Source: an uncultured Prevotellaceae bacterium
Lineage (GTDB): Bacteria; Bacteroidota; Bacteroidia; Bacteroidales; Bacteroidaceae
Direction of reading: 5' to 3'
DNA: 37,700 nucleotides
NCBI GenBank assembly: GCA_900314985.1
Contig: OMXL01000021.1
Coordinates: 1 to 37,700 of the forward strand
Shown here: positions 33,029 through 37,700 of the stretch, piece after piece
Layout: each line of letters begins with the position of its first letter
Numbering within the stretch: position 1 is the stretch's first letter
Made by a program: the position numbers and the translations under genes
Notes under the pieces: model-generated
What the model was told of the DNA's origin: nothing
The model's input: the letters and a program-made list of their open reading frames with translations, nothing else
The model's database searches: none

Positions 33029-33376
33029 GTGAGTTACGACCAACAGATACTGAAAATTCTCACTGAGGCTGGTGAGCGGGGTATAAGCGTGCAGAATATC
33101 AGCAGGCACGTTTATAACCTGAACTGTACGTTCTTTCATCAGCCTGACTATGAGGAGGTGCGTAATTACGTGCAGCAGTATCTGCTGAAGAATTCGAAGT
33201 CGCAACAGTCGCTCATTGAGAGCACGGGACAGCGTGGCTATTACCGTCTGAACACAATGGGTTCGAAGGATGCGCAACAACTGATGCTCCTGTTTCGTGA
33301 TGACATCGTGAATGACGATGTGCAGCCATCAACACAGCAGGATTTATCGCTCGACCTATTTGATGGCGTGATATAA
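33029..33376 (+). CDS. Small conserved-looking protein, possibly DNA-binding
   Basis: A 115-residue protein with a GTG start. Its first 80 residues look like a winged-helix fold (ILKILTEAGERGISVQNISR, then a second helix pair and a GYYRL strand), followed by an acidic tail. I do not recognise a named family. Its upstream region is entirely heptanucleotide repeat, so initiation does not use a Shine-Dalgarno site. Its end overlaps the convergent glycosyltransferase by 21 bp. Confidence 0.68.
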   Translation: MSYDQQILKILTEAGERGISVQNISRHVYNLNCTFFHQPDYEEVRNYVQQYLLKNSKSQQSLIESTGQRGYYRLNTMGSKDAQQLMLLFRDDIVNDDVQPSTQQDLSLDLFDGVI

Positions 33377-34492
33377 TTGGTGCAGCTGTTCTGCTGTCTG
33401 GCGCCAGGAGAATAGTTTGGCGCGCTCTAATCCCACTTGCTTTTGTTGTTCATAGAACGTCTGGTCAGTCTCCAGACGAAGCATCATCTGTGCTATCTCG
33501 TCGCTACTCTCAGGATTGATGAGGATGGCATCTGGACCACCAATCTCTGGCATCGACGACGTGTTGCTGGTGATGACAGGCGTACCGCAGGCCATCGCTT
33601 CCAACAGGGGGATGCCAAAGCTCTCTCGAAGTGAGGTGTAGAGGAAGGCAAAGGCGTTGTTGTATATCTTAGGCAACTCGCTGTTGGGAATGTAGCCAGG
33701 CATGTCGAGCATTGGCACGATATTCTCGATGTGGTTGCGACTAATGATGTCGTTGAGGTAGTTTCTGTCGAGGTCGGCCATCAGCAGACGACGCTTGACA
33801 GCAGACTGTTCCAAGTATTTGGAGTAGGCCACCAGCGTACGCTCTGTATTCTTCTTAGGGTCAGTATTGCCGAGGAAGAAGAAGAAAGCCTCTCCCTCAG
33901 TCCCTCCCCAAAGGGGAAGGGATGGCTGCGCAGAATCAAGGGGAGGGGAGCTTAGCGGCTGGAACCACTCGTTATAGCCATTATATATCATCGCCATGCG
34001 CTCCTCGGGGATGCCCAGTTTGCGGATGATGTTATCTTTCTCGAAGTTAGAGACGGTGATGATGCGCTGACATTTGTCGAGGATGCGTGGTACTACCAGT
34101 CTGCGGTAGAACCATCCCATATTCTGATAGAGCGACTTGTTAGACTTGTCGCGAGGCTCCAGGAAGATGATGTCGTGAAGGGTGAGCACCAAGGGAATGT
34201 CGCACCAGATGGGTGCTGTATTGCTGGTACAGTGCAACAATTCTACGCCATATTTCTTGGCAGCGCGTGGCAGGGCCCACTGTTCCCAAAGTGGGTAGGA
34301 GGGACAGTTCAACTCAACAATGTGCACGTTGGTAGAATCCTCTACACAACGGTCCTCGCCAGGCTTGACGAAGACATAGTATTCGTCGCCTGTCTGCATC
34401 TGTTGCAGTTCTTTGATTTCCTGCAAGACGACATAGTCCATGCCGTGCTTGTTCTTGCGGAATATGCGCTGAGCCTCGATACCGATTTTCAT
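33356..34492 (-). CDS. GT4-family glycosyltransferase with a repeat-derived insertion
   Basis: A 378-residue GT-B fold transferase. The C-terminal donor-binding half shows the GT4 signature SLRESFGIPLLEAMACGTPV with a Pro-Glu-Ile-Gly-Gly segment after it. It probably adds a sugar to a lipid-linked surface polysaccharide; donor and acceptor cannot be read. Between the two halves, just before the FFFFLGNTDPKKNTERTL strand, a palindromic element (copy D) encodes about 20 extra residues rich in Pro, Ser and Gly. The ATG is directly preceded by a heptanucleotide array, and the acyltransferase gene lies 12 bp upstream on the same strand. Confidence 0.88.
   Translation of the reverse strand: MKIGIEAQRIFRKNKHGMDYVVLQEIKELQQMQTGDEYYVFVKPGEDRCVEDSTNVHIVELNCPSYPLWEQWALPRAAKKYGVELLHCTSNTAPIWCDIPLVLTLHDIIFLEPRDKSNKSLYQNMGWFYRRLVVPRILDKCQRIITVSNFEKDNIIRKLGIPEERMAMIYNGYNEWFQPLSSPPLDSAQPSLPLWGGTEGEAFFFFLGNTDPKKNTERTLVAYSKYLEQSAVKRRLLMADLDRNYLNDIISRNHIENIVPMLDMPGYIPNSELPKIYNNAFAFLYTSLRESFGIPLLEAMACGTPVITSNTSSMPEIGGPDAILINPESSDEIAQMMLRLETDQTFYEQQKQVGLERAKLFSWRQTAEQLHQLYHAIK
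33887..33926 (-). repeat. In-frame palindromic element, copy D
   Basis: CCCTCCCC-AAA-GGGGAAGGG core in inverted orientation, read on the minus strand as PSLPLWGGTEGEA in the glycosyltransferase. A further C/G-run remnant extends to about 33952. Confidence 0.75.
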
Positions 34493-34520
34493 AGAGGTGA
34501 GGGGTTAGAGGTGAGGGGTG
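34493..34520. repeat. Heptanucleotide array R4 (AGRGGTK x4)
   Basis: Units AGAGGTG, AGGGGTT, AGAGGTG, AGGGGTG, then a partial AGTG. It spans the last codons and TAA stop (34507-34505) of the acyltransferase and touches the ATG of the next gene on the minus strand. Confidence 0.85.
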
Positions 34521-35110
34521 AGTGTTTTGATAACTTTTGCAGGAACGCCACCAACCAGTGTGTTGTCGGGCACGTCCTTAGTGACGACGGCACCTGCTGC
34601 TACCACACAGTGACGACCAATGGTGACGCCAGGCAGGATGACGGCATTGGCGCCAATCCAGACATCGTCGCCAATGACGACAGGCTTCGTGCTAATTCCC
34701 TGCTCATCAATGCGTTTTGCGGTGTCTTTGAAGTTGTGGTTCAGTGCGGTTACTGTGATACCTTGTGCAAGATTGACGTGGTTGCCAATGCAGACGGGAC
34801 CAATGACGGTACAGTGTATTCCGATGCGCGTGTAGTCGCCAATAGTAACATCGCCCACGGCGTTGTTGATGCAGCAGTACGACTCGATGACGCTACGCTT
34901 GCCCAACCAGAAACGACGATAGGGTGGCGTGTCCATGCGAGCGCTCCAGTAGATTTTTGATCCGCTGCCACGATGCTGGTAGAGTGGTGCCAACAGACGG
35001 ATGTACCATCGTGGTCGTGCGTCGCGCTGGTTCATGATAAGGTAGTCTAAGAATCGCTTGATTTTAGGACTTGACTTCAATCCCTGTCTGATATCTTCTT
35101 TATCTTTCAT
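34505..35110 (-). CDS. Hexapeptide-repeat acyltransferase (maltose/WbbJ-type)
   Basis: A 201-residue left-handed beta-helix enzyme. Hexapeptide turns such as [34 protein letters not shown] and VTIGRH are clear, with a catalytic-type His in the ALNHNF segment and the closing GVPAKVIK of the acetyltransferase family. It likely acetylates a sugar of the polysaccharide made by the surrounding transferases. The N-terminal 60 residues are a basic helical extension. The ATG at 35110 (not the TTG just before it) overlaps the upstream glycosyltransferase stop by 11 bp. The final TLTPHL and stop are read from a heptanucleotide array. Confidence 0.88.
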   Translation of the reverse strand: MKDKEDIRQGLKSSPKIKRFLDYLIMNQRDARPRWYIRLLAPLYQHRGSGSKIYWSARMDTPPYRRFWLGKRSVIESYCCINNAVGDVTIGDYTRIGIHCTVIGPVCIGNHVNLAQGITVTALNHNFKDTAKRIDEQGISTKPVVIGDDVWIGANAVILPGVTIGRHCVVAAGAVVTKDVPDNTLVGGVPAKVIKTLTPHL

Positions 35111-36260
35111 CAATCAGTTGTTTCCATTGGTTAATAATCGTATCCAGATTGAACCGTGCGGCAATCTGTAGTGCCTGTTTTGACTTCTCTTGCCAATCGA
35201 GTTGGGTGGCTGCCAGCATCTGGCGCGCCATGCCATTGACGTCGCCATTGATGAAATAGAGTCCGAAGTCGCCCATAATCTCCTTGCTGGTAGGTAGGTT
35301 TGAAGATACTACAGGCAGACCATGTGCCATAGCCTCTACCAATACCAGTCCGAACCCCTCCCAGCGTGACGACAGCACATAGACCTGTGCGTCGTGGTAG
35401 TATTGCTGGACATGGTTGGTAAAGGGATGGATGTGGACACGTTCTTGCAGATGATATTCCTCGATGAGTTGATGGTAGAGAGGCTCTTCTACACCTTCTC
35501 CCACGATATCGAGTGTCCATTCGCTCTCTTGCTCAGCAAAGATGCGAAAGGCCTCAATCAACAGGTCGAAACCTTTGTGCAAGCGTGAGAAACGTCCTAC
35601 GGCCAGAAATTTCTTTGACGTACCCTCTGAGGGCGTGTCAGGAACCAGCGTCAAGGGGTTGTAGATAACCTGTGTAGGCAAGTGGTATTTCTGCGCATCG
35701 TCGTTACAGAGTACCACCGTCTTGTCAAGCTTTGCTAACTGAAATTCATAGTGTTTTCGAAGTTCAGGTCCAATGTATAGCGAACCCTCACCAAAGAGTG
35801 CCTCGTAGGAGTTGTGTACCCATCCGATGAGGCGTGTCCCTTTCAGATGACAGCGGCATGTAGCCAGACGCACGGCCAATGGCGCATGCACACCAATGAT
35901 GACATCGTAGTTGCCTGCTTGGAGCTCCGTCCACAATGCCTTGCGTTGCTCGTAGGGAAACGAGCTGTGCGCATAGATGTCGGAAGTGAGTCGCGTCTGT
36001 GGCAGTTGGCGACGGTAGAGGTAGCTGTAGGCCTTGCAGAAGTATTGCTTCCACCGTGCTACCTTAGGAAAGCTAAAGAAGCGATAGTGGATGTTAGATT
36101 CTGCAAGATTGTAGAGCGTGGTGTCTTTCTGTTCTGGTCTGTCTTTGGTGACGATGGTCACATCGTAGTCTTTCGCCAATTCCTTGGCAATCACCGCCGT
36201 CACTCGCTGAACACCGCCAAACGAGAAGATGGAGTCGGTCAGAAAGCAGATTCTTTTCAT
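35100..36260 (-). CDS. GT4-family glycosyltransferase
   Basis: A 386-residue GT-B transferase. The N-terminus ([20 protein letters not shown]) and the C-terminal [20 protein letters not shown] are typical of GT4 enzymes of the type that extend O-antigen or N-glycan-like oligosaccharides, such as alpha-1,4-GalNAc transferases; the sugar is not predictable. It is the first gene of a leftward three-gene unit with the acyltransferase and the second GT4. The ATG at 36260 is chosen since the longer frame starts with TTG inside the promoter; the leader would be only about 5 bases. Confidence 0.9.
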   Translation of the reverse strand: MKRICFLTDSIFSFGGVQRVTAVIAKELAKDYDVTIVTKDRPEQKDTTLYNLAESNIHYRFFSFPKVARWKQYFCKAYSYLYRRQLPQTRLTSDIYAHSSFPYEQRKALWTELQAGNYDVIIGVHAPLAVRLATCRCHLKGTRLIGWVHNSYEALFGEGSLYIGPELRKHYEFQLAKLDKTVVLCNDDAQKYHLPTQVIYNPLTLVPDTPSEGTSKKFLAVGRFSRLHKGFDLLIEAFRIFAEQESEWTLDIVGEGVEEPLYHQLIEEYHLQERVHIHPFTNHVQQYYHDAQVYVLSSRWEGFGLVLVEAMAHGLPVVSSNLPTSKEIMGDFGLYFINGDVNGMARQMLAATQLDWQEKSKQALQIAARFNLDTIINQWKQLIDER

Positions 36261-36269
36261 TTCTGCGTA

Positions 36270-36301
36270 CAAAAATACGGATAAATCTTGATTAATCCAA
36301 A
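36270..36301 (-). promoter_or_regulatory. Leftward promoter of the GT4-acyltransferase unit
   Basis: On the minus strand TTTG (36301-36298), 20 bp, TATTTTTG (36277-36270). It overlaps the rightward promoter at 36288-36318. Confidence 0.6.
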
Positions 36302-36318
36302 TTTTCTTCGTACTTTTG
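36288..36318 (+). promoter_or_regulatory. Rightward promoter of the next glycosyltransferase
   Basis: TTG (36288-36290), 20 bp, TACTTTTG (36311-36318). The -33 elements of this and the leftward promoter cross each other. Confidence 0.58.
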
Positions 36319-36336
36319 TGGCATACTTTAAGAATA

Positions 36337-37476
36337 ATGCGGATACTATTCCTAACTTATCACGGCTTTGAGGAGGCCAGCGGTATCTCAAAGAAGATGC
36401 TGGCACAGATTAAAGGCTTGCGACAGAATGGTCATGAGGTGCATGTGTGCTATTACGACCTTGCTGACGATGGCTCTCGTTGTCGCTATGTTGATGGGGA
36501 GGTTATCCGCAACTATGGTCAAGGCCGTTGGGCAACACTTCTGCAGCGTATGGACTATCGCTGTGTCAACGACTATTGCAGAGCGCATCAGATAGAATTT
36601 GTCTATGTGCGCTGTTTCATGAATGCCTCACCATTTGTTATCTGCTTGTTCAAGCGCTTGCAGGCTGATGGCATCAAGGCAGTGATGGAAGTGCCTACGT
36701 ATCCCTATGACGGAGAATTCGCCTCGTTGCCTTTAAAATATCGGGTAGAGCACATCGTCGATAAACTATTCCGTAACCAGTTGGCATCGTATATGAATGC
36801 CATCGTCACTTTCTCTGATGCCGCAGAGATTTTTGGACAGCGCACTATCCGCATCAGCAACGGTGTAGATTTCGACAGCCTGCCGTTGCATCAGCCCCCT
36901 TTCCCTTCGGAGAGGGCGGGGAGAGAGGCTCTCCATCTAATCGGTGTCGCTGAAGTGCATCCTTGGCATGGCTTCGACCGTATGCTGACAGGTTTGGGTG
37001 AATACTATCAAAAGGGTGGGGAACGACAAATCGTTTTCCACATTGTTGGAGGAGTGAGTGCCAGCATGATGCACGACTTCCGTAGCATCATCGAGCAATA
37101 CCATATTGAGGATAAGATTGTATTCCATGGTAAGCTTTTTGGCACACAACTTGATGAGGTATTTGCCCAATGCCAGTTTGCCATTGGCTCTCTGGCGCGT
37201 CATCGCAGTGGTATCACGTGTATCAAGACGTTGAAAAACAGAGAGTATGCCGCTCGTGGCATCCCCTTCATTTATAGTGAAGAGGATAGCGACTTCGACC
37301 ATCAGCCCTACGTGTTGAAAGCACCAGCTGATGAGTCACCTATTGATATTGCTGGTGTTATCCGTTTCCTCGACAGTTATCACGAGCAACCTGCCGACAT
37401 CCGTCAGAGTGTTGACTACCTGTCATGGAAGACGCAGATGCAGCGAGTGCTAGATGAATTGATAATTGAAAATTGA
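36337..37476 (+). CDS. Glycosyltransferase, GT-B fold (GT4-like)
   Basis: A 379-residue transferase. The start (RILFLTYHGFEEASGISKKM) fits the acceptor domain of GT-B enzymes; the second half has VAEVHPWHGFDRML and IGSLARHRSGITCIKTLKNREYA (as far as visible in two pieces), a variant seen in capsule enzymes rather than the classic EGFG motif. The ATG at 36337 follows the promoter; the TTG at 36316 lies inside it. Palindromic element copy E encodes residues about 186-198 between the two halves. The last residues LIIEN and the stop come from a heptanucleotide array. Confidence 0.82.
   Translation: MRILFLTYHGFEEASGISKKMLAQIKGLRQNGHEVHVCYYDLADDGSRCRYVDGEVIRNYGQGRWATLLQRMDYRCVNDYCRAHQIEFVYVRCFMNASPFVICLFKRLQADGIKAVMEVPTYPYDGEFASLPLKYRVEHIVDKLFRNQLASYMNAIVTFSDAAEIFGQRTIRISNGVDFDSLPLHQPPFPSERAGREALHLIGVAEVHPWHGFDRMLTGLGEYYQKGGERQIVFHIVGGVSASMMHDFRSIIEQYHIEDKIVFHGKLFGTQLDEVFAQCQFAIGSLARHRSGITCIKTLKNREYAARGIPFIYSEEDSDFDHQPYVLKAPADESPIDIAGVIRFLDSYHEQPADIRQSVDYLSWKTQMQRVLDELIIEN
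36893..36930 (+). repeat. In-frame palindromic element, copy E
   Basis: A forward, diverged copy (CCCTTTCCC-TTC-GGAGAGGG-like core with the GGGGAGAGAGGCT tail), read as PPFPSERAGREAL in the glycosyltransferase. It sits at the domain linker, as copy D does in its gene. Confidence 0.7.
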
Positions 37477-37485
37477 TAATTGAGA
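37458..37485. repeat. Heptanucleotide array R6 (ATTGANA x4)
   Basis: Units ATTGATA, ATTGAAA, ATTGATA, ATTGAGA and a decayed fifth (ATAGAAC). It carries the final codons and TGA stop (37474-37476) of the glycosyltransferase and ends next to the following ATG. Confidence 0.85.
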
Positions 37486-37493
37486 ATAGAACT

Positions 37494-37700
37494 ATGATAC
37501 CTAAAATTATCCATCTTTGTTGGCTCAGCGGTGATGCCTATCCTGCCAAGATTGCTAAGTGCATCGCCTCGTGGAAGAAGTTTCTCCCTGACTATGAGAT
37601 CATGCTGTGGGACACCAATCGTTTCGACCTCAGCAGTTCGCAGTGGGTACGTGAGGCTTTCGAACATAAGAAGTATGCCTTTGCGGCTGACTATATCCGC
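37494..37700 (+). CDS. GT32-like capsular polysaccharide glycosyltransferase, cut by the window end
   Basis: The first 69 codons are present. MIPKIIHLCWLSGDAYP is the hallmark start of the GT32/Och1-like capsular transferases (usually MIPKIIHYCWFGG...), and ALRSDYIR-like AFAADYIR at the end of the window precedes the DxD motif in that family. The DxD itself lies outside. It begins 17 bp after the preceding gene, with the heptanucleotide array between them, so it continues the rightward polysaccharide unit. Confidence 0.8.
   Translation, partial: MIPKIIHLCWLSGDAYPAKIAKCIASWKKFLPDYEIMLWDTNRFDLSSSQWVREAFEHKKYAFAADYIR

Noticed and set aside
24615-36930. Palindromic elements as intrinsic terminators
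   Set aside because: They lie inside intact reading frames and have no T-run after the stem.
24361-37485. Heptamer arrays as CRISPR
   Set aside because: The units are 7 bp and directly adjacent with no spacers; no cas genes are present.

Overview
The window looks like a chromosomal segment of a Bacteroidales bacterium, most likely from the Prevotella group. The evidence is the repeated Bacteroidetes-type promoter (TTTG or TTG, about 20 bp, then TAnnTTTG), mostly weak Shine-Dalgarno sites, a SusB-like GH97 glycosidase, lipoproteins of Bacteroidetes type, and a sensor kinase that combines a lipobox, TPRs and a LytS-like core. No rRNA, tRNA, CRISPR array, transposase or integrase was recognised.

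Layout. 1-742 is non-coding, with candidate leftward promoters and two pairs of small hairpins. 743-4862 holds ettA and a Wzc-like tyrosine autokinase, 1 bp apart. 4871-7555 (minus) is a LytTR response regulator and its TPR histidine kinase. 7859-23458 is one long rightward gene run: FHA protein, Ser/Thr kinase, PP2C phosphatase, FHA membrane protein, FHA-FHA-TM-trypsin protein, secreted protein, second PP2C, second kinase, WG-repeat secreted protein, outer-membrane barrel, lipoprotein, S41 protease lipoprotein, a small coiled-coil exported protein and three orphan proteins. 23562-32911 is mainly housekeeping: a Dpm1-like glycosyltransferase, mfd, a GH97 glycosidase, a small heat-shock protein, aspS and an H1-like winged-helix protein. 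33029-37700 holds a small protein and a surface-polysaccharide cluster (three GT4-like transferases, a hexapeptide acyltransferase and a GT32-like gene cut by the window end).

How the main system could work (inference): two kinases and two PP2C phosphatases, each with one membrane segment near the C-terminus, would set threonine phosphorylation in the cytoplasm. Four FHA domains would read it. A membrane-spanning FHA protein carries an intact trypsin-like triad on the far side of the membrane, so phosphorylation could control periplasmic proteolysis. The exported, barrel and lipoprotein genes would be the envelope end of the pathway. I do not recognise this gene set as a named system.

A second theme is repeats, all in 24361-37492 and none seen in the kinase run. 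Tandem heptanucleotide arrays of different sequence but the same 7-bp period sit at gene junctions, several supplying the last codons and stop of the upstream gene. A family of about 38-bp GC-rich palindromic elements lies in frame inside mfd and two glycosyltransferase genes. The small heat-shock gene also has a near-consensus sigma-54 promoter with a large inverted repeat upstream.
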